Shown piece by piece: positions 1-7,711 of a stretch of 64,000 nucleotides of DNA (positions are counted from its first letter, which is position 1; every line of letters begins with the position of its first letter). The notes beneath the pieces are model-generated. The model was not told the origin of the DNA, searched no databases, and saw only the letters and a list, made by a program, of their open reading frames with translations. Both the position numbers and the translations under genes were made by a program. Source of the DNA: Brevibacterium ihuae (lineage in GTDB: Bacteria; Actinomycetota; Actinomycetes; Actinomycetales; Brevibacteriaceae); assembly GCF_900184225.1 (NCBI RefSeq), contig NZ_FXWZ01000003.1, forward strand, positions 1,677,684 to 1,741,683, given 5' to 3'.

Positions 1-1270
1 CCTTCTCGTAGGAGGTGCGGGCGTAGTCCATGTAGTCGGTCTCGGTGTCGTACCAGTCGTTGAAGTCCTTGGTCTCACCCTCGTCGGTGTAGCCGAGGGC
101 CTCGAACTCCTGGGTCCACTTCTCCTCCGCTTCCTGGATGACGGTCGAGATGTCCTCCCCGATCTGGCCGTTGCCGATCGCGTCCTCGGTGAGGGTCTCG
201 GAGTAGGCCATGATCTCCTGCTGGATGTCGTCGGCGAAGGGGTTGACCTCGCCGCCGTTGTCCTTGGCCTGCTGAACCGCGGCCGCGTTGCCGTCGATGA
301 CCGCCTTCATGCCGCCGGAGGAGGCGAGCGCGTTGCTGTCGAAAATGATCTGCTGGTAGGCCAGCGGCATGTCCGGGAAGCTCGATCCGGCGAGGTACGC
401 CCCCGGGGAGCGGGAGAAGCTCGCCTCGGTGGTGTAACCGAGGTGCGGGGCGACCTCGAAGATCCCGGCCTCCGCGCTCGGCACGAGCTGGCCGAGCGTG
501 CAGTCGACGGTGCCGCGCTGGAGCGCCTCGAAGGTCTCGGTGTACTCCATCGACACCGGGGAGCCGCCGAGGTGCTGGACCTGCGCCGACTGGGCGGTGG
601 ACGCGATGCGGACCTGGAGGCCCTTCCAGTCGTCCGCGGACTCCACCGGATCGGCGCACACCGTGTAGTTGCCGCCGGACGCCGCGAGCGGGGTGAGGGG
701 CACGAGGCCCTTCTCCTCGTACTGGGTGAGGACGTTCTCATTGGCCCAGGCGATCTCCTTGCCGACCGCGTTCGCGACGAGCTCGCCCTGGAACGGCGAG
801 GCCGGCAGGCCGGCCATCGCGGTGCCGAGGTCGTTGACCGCGGGGAACTCGGTGGGCTGGTACACCGGGAGGGTGTAGGCGACATCGATCCGGCCGTCGG
901 CGAGCGCGTCGTGGACCTCGGCGTAGCCGGCGATCGCCTGGCCCCAGACGATCTCGACCTCGATCTGGCCGTTCGAGCGCTCCTCGACGAGCTCCTTGAA
1001 CACCGTGCCGGCCGGGGCCATGACGGAGTTCTGCGAGGCGGCCGAGGGCTGGAAGGTGATGGTGATCGGGTCGAGGCCCTCGATCGCGGCGTTGACGTCC
1101 TCCTGCGAGGCGCCGTACTCGAAGCCGGAGCCGGCATCGCCTCCGCCGCCTCCTCCGCCGCCCGAGCCGGCGCTGCCGGCGCACGAGCTCAGTGCGAAGG
1201 TCAGTCCTGCGGCCATCGCGCAGATACTCAGCGCCCGGCGGGACGGCCGGAACGTGGTGAGTGCTTTCAC
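1..1270 (-). CDS. TRAP transporter substrate-binding lipoprotein (DctP family), 3' end outside window
   Basis: Periplasmic-type solute receptor of a TRAP importer, which captures organic acids and delivers them to the DctQM permease. The reverse strand is open from a GTG at 1270 to the window edge (423 codons seen). The GTG follows a GGAGA ribosome site. A basic N-terminus and hydrophobic stretch end in the lipobox LSSC, with the lipid-anchor Cys at about residue 30, followed by a Gly/Ser-rich linker typical of Gram-positive lipoproteins. The body has DctP features, including the segment ending YTETFEALQRGTVDCTLGQ that contributes to carboxylate binding. It is last in a dctQ-dctM-dctP operon, 123 bp after dctM and behind two strong hairpins. 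The ligand is not predictable. The call is firm; the true C-terminus is unseen. Confidence 0.9.
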   Translation of the reverse strand, partial: MKALTTFRPSRRALSICAMAAGLTFALSSCAGSAGSGGGGGGGGDAGSGFEYGASQEDVNAAIEGLDPITITFQPSAASQNSVMAPAGTVFKELVEERSNGQIEVEIVWGQAIAGYAEVHDALADGRIDVAYTLPVYQPTEFPAVNDLGTAMAGLPASPFQGELVANAVGKEIAWANENVLTQYEEKGLVPLTPLAASGGNYTVCADPVESADDWKGLQVRIASTAQSAQVQHLGGSPVSMEYTETFEALQRGTVDCTLGQLVPSAEAGIFEVAPHLGYTTEASFSRSPGAYLAGSSFPDMPLAYQQIIFDSNALASSGGMKAVIDGNAAAVQQAKDNGGEVNPFADDIQQEIMAYSETLTEDAIGNGQIGEDISTVIQEAEEKWTQEFEALGYTDEGETKDFNDWYDTETDYMDYARTSYEK

Positions 1271-1314
1271 TGGTGTCTCCTTTGTGGTCGTTCTCCGTTG
1301 AACGGGTGAAAGGC

Positions 1315-1379
1315 GGCCCGCACCGTGGTGCGGTGCGGGCCGGGCGGTCGTGCCGGGAACGGGGTTCCCGGCACGACCG
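1315..1379 (-). other. Two consecutive perfect hairpins between dctM and dctP
   Basis: Positions 1315-1325 pair exactly with 1331-1341 (11 bp, 5-nt loop). Positions 1345-1360 pair exactly with 1364-1379 (16 bp, 3-nt loop). Neither has a U-tract. They lie just after the dctM stop and before dctP on the same strand, so they may protect the dctM 3' end or act as a partial terminator or processing site. That would let the receptor be expressed at a different level from the permease. The structure is seen directly; the role is inferred. Confidence 0.7.
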
Positions 1380-1393
1380 GTGCCGGTGTCCGG

Positions 1394-2914
1394 CTACTGG
1401 GTGGCTGTGCCGCCGCTCGTGCGCTCGAGGAGGTCGGGCAGCCATTCGGTCATCTGCGGGACCGCGATCATGATCCCCAGGAACAGGATCGCGATGGGGA
1501 GGAACCAGGCCAGGGACACGAACACGTCCTTGAGGGTGACGGTCTGGCCGAGGTTGACCTCGGGGCTCTTGCAGATGTTGTGGACGATGTAGGACAGGAT
1601 GCCGACCGGCGGGGTGATCATGCCGAGCTCTCCGAGGAGGACGACGAACACGCCGAACCACAGCGGGCTGACCTCCATCGCCTCGAGGGTGGGCAGCAGG
1701 ATCGGGATGGTCAGCAGCATCATCGACAGGGTGTCGAAGAACATGCCCATGACGATGTAGAGCACGACGAGGACGAGGAGGAAGCCCACCCGGTTGAGTC
1801 CGAAGCCGAGGATGAAGTCGGTCATCATCGGTGCCAGGCCGGTGATCGCGAGGAGCTTGGTGAGCATCTCCGCGCCGATCATGATGAAGAAGATCGCGGC
1901 GGTCGCGCTCACCGTGGAGAACGCGGCGTGGGTGACCTTCTGGAACGGCTTGTCCTTGCGGGTGTAGAACAGCGTGAGGAGAAGCGCGGTGAGTGCGGCG
2001 GCCGCGCCGGCCTCGGTCGGGGTGAAGACGCCGGAGAACATGCCGCCGAACAGGACGATCATGATGACCGGGAAGCCCCAGATCTCACCGAGGGACTGGA
2101 AGCGCTCGCCCCAGGTGACCCGGTGCACCTCGCCGGTGGCGTCCTTGCCGCGGCCCACGAGCTTGGGGGCGATGATTCCGAGGACGAGGATGAAGAGCGC
2201 GAAGGTCACCGCGATGAGGATGCCCGGGACGGCGCCGGCGACGAGCTGCGGGCCGACCGGCACGCTGGCGATGCCGGCGTAGACGACGAGGAGGATCGAC
2301 GGCGGGATGAGGTTGCCGGGCAGGCCGGCGACGATCACGGTGCCGACGGCCAGGCGCTTGTCGTAGCCGGCGCGGAGCATCTCGGGGATGCCGGCGCGGC
2401 CGAGCGCGTAGGTCATGCCGATCGTCGAGCCGGACACCGAGGCGAGGCCGGCGCCGGCGGCGGTGGTGCCGATGCCGATGCCGCCGGGCAGCCAGGAGAA
2501 CCAGCGGTCGGTGGCGCGGTAGATCTTCGTCGTCATGCCCGACTGGGTGAGCAGCATGCCCATGAAGATGAACATCGGGAGCACGGAGTACGACCACTTC
2601 GACACGCCGTGGAACGGCGAGGTCGAGAGGATATTGATCGTGGCCGGGATGCCCGAGAGGGCGTACACGCCGATGAGGCTCGGGACTGCGAGGGCGATCG
2701 CGACGGGCACGCTGAGGAACATCAGGATGATCATCATCGCGATGCACCACATGCCGGCGACCGCGCCCGACGGGCTGGTGAACAGGCCGACGAGGCAGAT
2801 CGCCACGAGAGCGAATCCGACGATGAGCGAGATGATCCCGGGCTTCTTGCGACGGGAGTCCGAGGGCAGGACGCTGGGGATCGTCCCCAGGTTGGTGTCA
2901 GCGGAGGTAGACAT
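1394..2914 (-). CDS. TRAP transporter large permease (DctM family)
   Basis: Sodium-coupled translocation subunit of the TRAP importer, in the cytoplasmic membrane. The 506-residue protein is almost entirely hydrophobic helices after a polar 27-residue start. It contains typical DctM loops such as SGSTIGMTYALGRAGIPEM (about residue 160) and a Pro-rich ITPPVGILSYIVHN segment near residue 440. Family members are usually about 425-450 residues; the excess is the N-terminal tail plus one extra hydrophobic segment. It starts 26 bp after dctQ and precedes dctP, so the three make one transport unit. Co-location with acyl-CoA enzymes suggests a monocarboxylate or acyl substrate, but this is inference. 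Confidence 0.92.
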   Translation of the reverse strand: MSTSADTNLGTIPSVLPSDSRRKKPGIISLIVGFALVAICLVGLFTSPSGAVAGMWCIAMMIILMFLSVPVAIALAVPSLIGVYALSGIPATINILSTSPFHGVSKWSYSVLPMFIFMGMLLTQSGMTTKIYRATDRWFSWLPGGIGIGTTAAGAGLASVSGSTIGMTYALGRAGIPEMLRAGYDKRLAVGTVIVAGLPGNLIPPSILLVVYAGIASVPVGPQLVAGAVPGILIAVTFALFILVLGIIAPKLVGRGKDATGEVHRVTWGERFQSLGEIWGFPVIMIVLFGGMFSGVFTPTEAGAAAALTALLLTLFYTRKDKPFQKVTHAAFSTVSATAAIFFIMIGAEMLTKLLAITGLAPMMTDFILGFGLNRVGFLLVLVVLYIVMGMFFDTLSMMLLTIPILLPTLEAMEVSPLWFGVFVVLLGELGMITPPVGILSYIVHNICKSPEVNLGQTVTLKDVFVSLAWFLPIAILFLGIMIAVPQMTEWLPDLLERTSGGTATQ

Positions 2915-2940
2915 AAGTGCGATTCCTGTCTGGGAGCCCG

Positions 2941-3477
2941 TCAGATGACGGTTTCTTCGATGTCGTGCTGGGCATGCTCGCCGGTGAGCAGGTCGACCTC
3001 AGGGTCGCCGGTGCGGAGCGTGACGATGATGTCGACGACGAAGAGGATCGCCAGCACGACGAACACGAGCGGCACGAGGAAGTAGACCGGCCAGGTGATG
3101 ATGTCGGTGACGCCGGCGGTCGAGCCCATCTCCATGTTCTCCATCGCCTCGTGGAATCCGAACCATGCGAAGCCGATGCTCACGAGGGCGGACAGGGCGA
3201 AGGCGAAGATCTTGAAAATGGCCGCGGTGCGGTGGCTCATCCGCTCGATGACGAGGGAGACGGTGATGTGCTCCTTCTGGAGCTGCGCGGCCGGGATGCC
3301 GAGGAGCGCGATCATCGGCAGGTACCAGTACGCGACGATCTCGTTGGTGCCGTAGATCGGCGCGTTGAAGAAGTACCGGAGGAGAGCGTGCGCGACGACG
3401 TGGAGCATCATGACGATGAGCGCGATCGCGGTGAGGACGGAGAGGACCTTGTCCGCGCCCTGGTTGAGTTTCAACAT
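2941..3477 (-). CDS. TRAP transporter small permease (DctQ family)
   Basis: Small membrane subunit that scaffolds DctM and contacts the receptor. It has 178 residues with four predicted membrane helices (about 15-35, 50-70, 90-115 and 130-155). The DctQ-like motif RYFFNAPIYGTNEIVAYWYL follows helix 1. I chose the ATG at 3477 because AAAGGTG lies six bases upstream; a GTG at 3486 is also in frame but overlaps that ribosome site. First gene of the dctQMP operon, with a promoter about 80 bp upstream. Confidence 0.9.
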   Translation of the reverse strand: MLKLNQGADKVLSVLTAIALIVMMLHVVAHALLRYFFNAPIYGTNEIVAYWYLPMIALLGIPAAQLQKEHITVSLVIERMSHRTAAIFKIFAFALSALVSIGFAWFGFHEAMENMEMGSTAGVTDIITWPVYFLVPLVFVVLAILFVVDIIVTLRTGDPEVDLLTGEHAQHDIEETVI

Positions 3478-3555
3478 CGGAGTCACCTTTGATTCGACGA
3501 TGGACCGGCGGTGATGCCGGTGTGAGCTGCGGCATGATGCCGACTCGCTTGGATC

Positions 3556-3584
3556 AACTTAACGATTGCTCATTAGAAATACAA
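3556..3584 (-). promoter_or_regulatory. Sigma-A-like promoter of the TRAP operon with operator-like palindrome in the spacer
   Basis: On the minus strand, TTGTAT (3584-3579) and TAAGTT (3561-3556) are separated by exactly 17 bp. The imperfect palindrome TAACGATTGCTCATTA (3560-3575, 10 of 16 positions symmetrical) fills most of the spacer, where a dimeric repressor such as the nearby TetR protein could block RNA polymerase. The surrounding A/T-rich stretch is unusual for this genome. Binding is inferred. Confidence 0.5.
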
Positions 3585-3650
3585 GACGCCCCAGGAAAAA
3601 CCTGAAACCGTTATCAAGTTTCTCCTGCGGGCGTCCCGCGGAGGGTGAGA

Positions 3651-3670
3651 AGGCGGCTCGGACGCCGCCT
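3651..3670 (-). terminator. Hairpin after the acyl-CoA dehydrogenase gene
   Basis: AGGCGGC (3651-3657) pairs perfectly with GCCGCCT (3664-3670) around a 6-nt loop, just beyond the acyl-CoA dehydrogenase stop. There is no U-run, so it is a weak or Rho-assisted terminator candidate. Confidence 0.45.
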
Positions 3671-3678
3671 CCTCGGGC

Positions 3679-4848
3679 CTACTTCTTGGGGGCGTAGCGC
3701 TTCTTGATGTCCTTGCCGATGATGTACTTCATCACCTCGGACGTGCCGCCGTAGATCGTCTGGATCCGGCTGTCGCGGAACGCCCGACCGATCGGGTACT
3801 CGAGCATGAAGCCGTAGCCGCCGTGGAGCTGGAGGCAGCGGGTGACGACCTCGAGCTGGAGCTCCGCGCCGACGAGCTTGGCTTTCGACGCCTCGACCGC
3901 GGTGAGCTCGTCGTCGTTGAGCGCGAGCGCGCAGCGGTCGACGTAGGCCTCGAACGCATCGACCCGGGCCTCGAGCTCGGCGAGCTCGAACTGGGTGTTC
4001 TGCAGGTCGCCGAGCGTCCCGCCGAACATCTCCCGCTCGAAGACGTACTTCGAGGTCCACTCGAGCGCGGCGCGGGCGCCGGCGAGCCCGCCGGTCGCGA
4101 TCCCCATGCGCTCGTAGGGCAGGTTCGTCATGAGGTGGATGAATCCCTTGCCCTCCTCGCCGAGGAGGTTCGCGTGCGGCACGCGGACATCGGTGAAGGA
4201 CATCTCCGAGGTGTCCTGCGCGGCGAGGCCGACCTTGTTGAGGTTGCGGCCGCGCTCGAACCCGGGGGTGTCGCAGTCGACGATGAAGAGCGAGACGCCC
4301 TTCGAGGCCGGGACGTCCGGGTTGGACCGGGCCACGACGACGACCCAGTCGCAGTTCTGACCGTTGGTGATGAAGGTCTTGGCCCCGTTGATGACCCACT
4401 CGTCGCCGTCGCGGACGGCGCGCGTCGTGATGTTCTGGAGGTCGGAGCCGGCGCCCGGCTCGGTCATCGCGATCGCCGCGATCTTCTCACCGGCGGCGAG
4501 GCCCGGCAGGTAGCGCTGCCGCTGCTCGTCGTTGGCGAAGGACTCGAAGTAGCCGGGGACGATGCCGTCGGACACGCCCCAGCCCGAGGTGGCCGAGCCG
4601 AAGCCGCGCTTGGCGACCTCCTCGCCGCGGACCATCTCGAAGCGGTAGTCCTTGATACCCGAGCCGCCGTACTCCTCCGGCAGGGAGAAGCCGATGACGC
4701 CGGCGTCGGCGGCGGCCTTCCACATCGAGCGGTCGACGATCTTGTTCTTCTCCCACTCGTCGAAGTGGGGTGCGACCTCTTTCTCGAGGAACGCCGCGAC
4801 GGTCCTGCGGAAGTCCTCGTGGTCGGCGGTGTACAGATTGCGCTTCAT
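3679..4848 (-). CDS. Acyl-CoA dehydrogenase
   Basis: FAD enzyme making 2-enoyl-CoA from acyl-CoA in the first beta-oxidation step. The 389-residue length is normal. The N-terminal helical, middle beta (AMTEPGAGSDLQNITTRA, WVINGAKTFITNG) and C-terminal helical domains are all visible. The usual catalytic Glu of the YEGT motif is Gly here (IYGGTSEVMK). A Glu in PYERMGIA, about residue 246, sits where isovaleryl- and long-chain-type enzymes carry their base, pointing to a branched or longer substrate. Starts at ATG 4848. The downstream TRAP operon has its own promoter; the upstream thiolase gene lies 52 bp away on the same strand. Confidence 0.93.
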   Translation of the reverse strand: MKRNLYTADHEDFRRTVAAFLEKEVAPHFDEWEKNKIVDRSMWKAAADAGVIGFSLPEEYGGSGIKDYRFEMVRGEEVAKRGFGSATSGWGVSDGIVPGYFESFANDEQRQRYLPGLAAGEKIAAIAMTEPGAGSDLQNITTRAVRDGDEWVINGAKTFITNGQNCDWVVVVARSNPDVPASKGVSLFIVDCDTPGFERGRNLNKVGLAAQDTSEMSFTDVRVPHANLLGEEGKGFIHLMTNLPYERMGIATGGLAGARAALEWTSKYVFEREMFGGTLGDLQNTQFELAELEARVDAFEAYVDRCALALNDDELTAVEASKAKLVGAELQLEVVTRCLQLHGGYGFMLEYPIGRAFRDSRIQTIYGGTSEVMKYIIGKDIKKRYAPKK

Positions 4849-4900
4849 CGCACTCTCCTGGGTGTGGTAGCGGCGGATTCGCCGGTCGTGGACGAGCGGC

Positions 4901-6043
4901 TCAGAGCAGCTCGAGGATGGTGGCGTTGGCCTGGCCGCCGCCCTCGCACATCGTCTGCAGGCCGTACTTGATGTCGTTGTTGACCATGTTGTGGACCATG
5001 GTCGTCATGAGGCGCGCACCCGAACCGCCGAGGGGGTGGCCCATCGCGATCGCTCCGCCGTGCGGGTTGAGCTTCTCCGGGTCCGCGCCGATGTCCTTGA
5101 GCCAGGCGAGCGGGACCGAGGCGAAGGCCTCGTTGACCTCGAAGGTGCCGATGTCGTCGACCTTGAGGCCCGACTTCTTGAGGGCCTTCTGGGTGGCCGG
5201 GATCGGGGCGGTGAGCATGATCACCGGATCCGAGCCGGCGAGGACGGCGGTGTGGACGCGGACGAGCGGCTTGAGGCCGAGCTGCTTGGCGCGATCCGAG
5301 CTCATCATGAGGAGGGCGGCCGAGCCGTCGGAGATCTGCGAGGCGTTGCCGGCGGTGACGACGCCGTCCTCCTTGAACACGGTGCTGAGCTTGCCGAGCT
5401 TCTCCAGGGTGCCGCCGCGGCGGATGCCCTCGTCGGCGGTGATGAGGCCGTGCTCGGTCTCGACCGGGACGATCTGGGACTCGAAGGCGCCGGAGTCGGT
5501 GGCGGCGGCCGCGCGTTCGTGGGAGAGGAGGGCGAAGCTGTCCATCGCCTCGCGGTCGAAGCCCCAGCGCTCGGCGATCATCTCCGCGCCGACGCCCTGG
5601 TTGGGCTTGGTGTTGTCGTAGCGGGCGAGGAACTTCTCGCCGTAGGGGACCTTGCCCATCGAGGACGAGCCCATGGGGTTGCGCGACATCGACTCGACGC
5701 CGCCGGCGACGACGATGTCGTACTGGCCGGCGATGATGCCGGCGGCCGCGAAGTGCACGGCCTGCTGCGAGGACCCGCACTGGCGGTCGACGGTGACGCC
5801 GGTGACGGTCTCGGGGAATCCGGCGGACAGTGCGGCGGTGCGGCCGATGTCGCCGGTCTGCTCACCGGCCTGGGTGACGCAGCCCCAGACGACGTCGTCG
5901 ATGAGCTCGGGGTCGACGCCGGCGGTCTTCACGAGGTCCTCGAGGACGAGGGCGGAGAGGTCGGCGGGGTGGATGCCCGAGAGCACGCCCTCGCGCTTTC
6001 CGGTCGGGGTGCGGCGGGCTGCGACGATCACTGCATCGGTCAT
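4901..6043 (-). CDS. Thiolase (acetyl-CoA C-acyltransferase)
   Basis: Cleaves 3-ketoacyl-CoA with CoA, or condenses acetyl-CoA. The start is the ATG at 6043, five bases after GAGGAG, giving 380 residues. The nucleophile Cys is in VDRQCGSSQQ (about residue 89). The C-terminal active-site segments are GHPLGGSGARL (His) and TMCEGGGQANATI (second Cys). All catalytic elements are present. It heads a minus-strand pair with the acyl-CoA dehydrogenase, 52 bp apart, and is divergent from an SDR gene across a 148-bp A/T-rich control region. The degradative direction is favoured by context. Confidence 0.93.
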   Translation of the reverse strand: MTDAVIVAARRTPTGKREGVLSGIHPADLSALVLEDLVKTAGVDPELIDDVVWGCVTQAGEQTGDIGRTAALSAGFPETVTGVTVDRQCGSSQQAVHFAAAGIIAGQYDIVVAGGVESMSRNPMGSSSMGKVPYGEKFLARYDNTKPNQGVGAEMIAERWGFDREAMDSFALLSHERAAAATDSGAFESQIVPVETEHGLITADEGIRRGGTLEKLGKLSTVFKEDGVVTAGNASQISDGSAALLMMSSDRAKQLGLKPLVRVHTAVLAGSDPVIMLTAPIPATQKALKKSGLKVDDIGTFEVNEAFASVPLAWLKDIGADPEKLNPHGGAIAMGHPLGGSGARLMTTMVHNMVNNDIKYGLQTMCEGGGQANATILELL

Positions 6044-6123
6044 GGGAACTCCTCTGTTCGTGCGGGATGCGATCGGTAAAAAACAGACTAAACGTACGAT
6101 CAGCTTCACATATCCGGGAAAAA

Positions 6124-6139
6124 CAGTCAATATGGACTG
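6124..6139. promoter_or_regulatory. Operator-like palindrome between divergent thiolase and SDR genes
   Basis: CAGTCAATATGGACTG is symmetrical at 14 of 16 positions. It lies in the A/T-rich 6044-6191 gap that must carry promoters for both the thiolase (left) and the SDR/TetR genes (right). A TetR regulator is encoded 800 bp away. I could not place -35/-10 boxes with confidence. Confidence 0.35.
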
Positions 6140-6191
6140 GTAAGCATTTCCGCTGCGTTCACACGCGTTCATTCGATGAGGAGTCAACGAT

Positions 6192-6941
6192 ATGCAGATC
6201 AAGGATCAGGTGGCGTTCGTCACCGGTGGGACCTCGGGCCTCGGACTGGCCACCGCGAAGGCGATCGTCGCCGCCGGCGGCAAGGTCGTCGCCTACGACC
6301 TCAAGGGCGGGGAGGCCGTCGCCGACATCGACGGCATCGAGTTCGTCCAGGGCGACGTGACGAACGAGGAGCAGGTGCTCGCCGGCCTGGCCAAGGCCAA
6401 GGAGCTGGGTGACCTCCGCATCGCCGTCAACTGCGCCGGCCTCGGCAACGCCATCCGCGTGTCGGGCAAGAAGGGTCCGTTCCCGCTCGACAAGTTCAAC
6501 TTCGTCATCCAGGTCAACCTCGTCGGCACCTTCAACGTCATCCGGCTCGCGGCGGCGCAGATGCAGCAGGCCGAGCCGATCGACGGTGAGCGCGGCGTCA
6601 TCATCAACACCGCCTCGGTGGCGGCGTTCGACGGACAGATCGGACAGGCCGCGTACTCGGCGTCCAAGGCCGGCGTCGTCGGCATGACCCTGCCGATCGC
6701 CCGCGACCTCGCCTCGACCCTCATTCGGGTCAACACCATCGCTCCGGGCATCTTCGAGACGCCGCTCATGGCCGGCGCCTCCGAGGAGACCAAGGCCTCG
6801 CTCGGCCAGCAGATCCCGCACCCCTCGCGACTGGGCCAGCCCTCCGAGTACGGCGCTCTCGCCCAGCACATCATCGAGAACCCGATGCTCAACGGCGAGA
6901 CCATCCGGCTCGACGGCGCCATCCGCATGGCGCCGAAGTGA
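6192..6941 (+). CDS. SDR dehydrogenase, 3-hydroxyacyl-CoA dehydrogenase type 2-like
   Basis: NAD-dependent short-chain dehydrogenase of 249 residues. Cofactor motif [12 protein letters not shown] lies near residue 11, the NCAG strand motif near 83, and the catalytic YSASK near 156. The Asp at the end of beta-2 (AYDLKG) favours NAD. The overall pattern, including the loop [21 protein letters not shown], resembles the HSD17B10 family, which oxidises short or branched 3-hydroxyacyl-CoA and also steroids. GAGGAG precedes the ATG by nine bases. Followed after 16 bp by a TetR gene, and divergent from the thiolase, so likely part of the same acyl-CoA pathway. Confidence 0.85.
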   Translation: MQIKDQVAFVTGGTSGLGLATAKAIVAAGGKVVAYDLKGGEAVADIDGIEFVQGDVTNEEQVLAGLAKAKELGDLRIAVNCAGLGNAIRVSGKKGPFPLDKFNFVIQVNLVGTFNVIRLAAAQMQQAEPIDGERGVIINTASVAAFDGQIGQAAYSASKAGVVGMTLPIARDLASTLIRVNTIAPGIFETPLMAGASEETKASLGQQIPHPSRLGQPSEYGALAQHIIENPMLNGETIRLDGAIRMAPK

Positions 6942-6957
6942 TCCGGGCCATCGACCG

Positions 6958-7704
6958 ATGACGAGTGAGCAGGCGCTGTCGGCCGGGCCCTCGGGGGAAG
7001 CTCCCGAGGGCCCGGGCGGCGCGCCCGCTCGCCTGCGTCTCGCCGGGTCGCCGGTCGCGGACACCCTGGGCCCCGGGATCGCCGGACGACCAGTCGAGCA
7101 GCCGGGCGGACAGGAGCGCGGCAGAGTCGCCCGCGAGGAGATCCTGTCCGCGGCGATCGCGTGTCTGCTCGAGGACGGCTATGCGGCGACGACGACGATG
7201 CGGGTGCAGGAGCGGGCGGGAGTGTCCCGCGGCAAGCTCCTCCACCACTTCCCGTCGAAGCGCGCCCTCATCACCGCCTCGATCAGCCGGCTCGCCGCCG
7301 ACCGGCTCGACACCCGCACCTCGGACTACTCCGCCGCGCCGCCGGAGTCCGACGTCCCCGCGCGAGTCCGCTGGGCGATCGGGACGATCTGGCTCACCTT
7401 CTTCCACCCGAACTTCTGGGCCGCGCTCGAGACCTGGATCGCCGCCCGCACCGATTCCGAGCTCGCCGCAGAGCTCATCGACCACGAGAAGCAGGTGCTC
7501 GCGCGCGTCCGCGAGAACACGCACCGGATCTTCGGGGAGACCGTGTGCGCCGACCCCGCCTTCCCGGCGATGCTCGACGTCGTGTTCACGAGCATGCGCG
7601 GCATGGCCCTGACCTATACCTTCTCCGGCCGCGATCCGGACACCGAGCCGATGATCGAGACCTGGGTGCGCACCGCCCTCGCCCTCCTCGAGCACGAACA
7701 GTGA
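6958..7704 (+). CDS. TetR/AcrR family transcriptional regulator
   Basis: One-component repressor. The helix-turn-helix lies at about residues 58-105 (AREEILSAAIACLLEDGYAA, then TMRVQERAGVSRGKLLHHFPSK), and a helical ligand-binding domain follows to residue 248. The first 55 residues are Gly/Pro/Ala-rich and not part of the fold, so the true start may be later; there is no clear ribosome site at ATG 6958, 16 bp after the SDR stop. The position between an SDR and an oxidoreductase suggests control of this acyl-CoA cluster, perhaps through the palindromes at 6124 or 3560. Confidence 0.85.
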   Translation: MTSEQALSAGPSGEAPEGPGGAPARLRLAGSPVADTLGPGIAGRPVEQPGGQERGRVAREEILSAAIACLLEDGYAATTTMRVQERAGVSRGKLLHHFPSKRALITASISRLAADRLDTRTSDYSAAPPESDVPARVRWAIGTIWLTFFHPNFWAALETWIAARTDSELAAELIDHEKQVLARVRENTHRIFGETVCADPAFPAMLDVVFTSMRGMALTYTFSGRDPDTEPMIETWVRTALALLEHEQ

Positions 7705-7711
7705 CCTCGCC

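Noticed and set aside
1325..3085. A 586-codon open frame on the plus strand opposite dctM
   Set aside because: Highly charged antisense shadow of a clear TRAP permease; no ribosome site or motif.
6044..6202. Upstream extension of the thiolase to 6202
   Set aside because: The added residues come from the A/T-rich control region; ATG 6043 has a good ribosome site and matches the family start.
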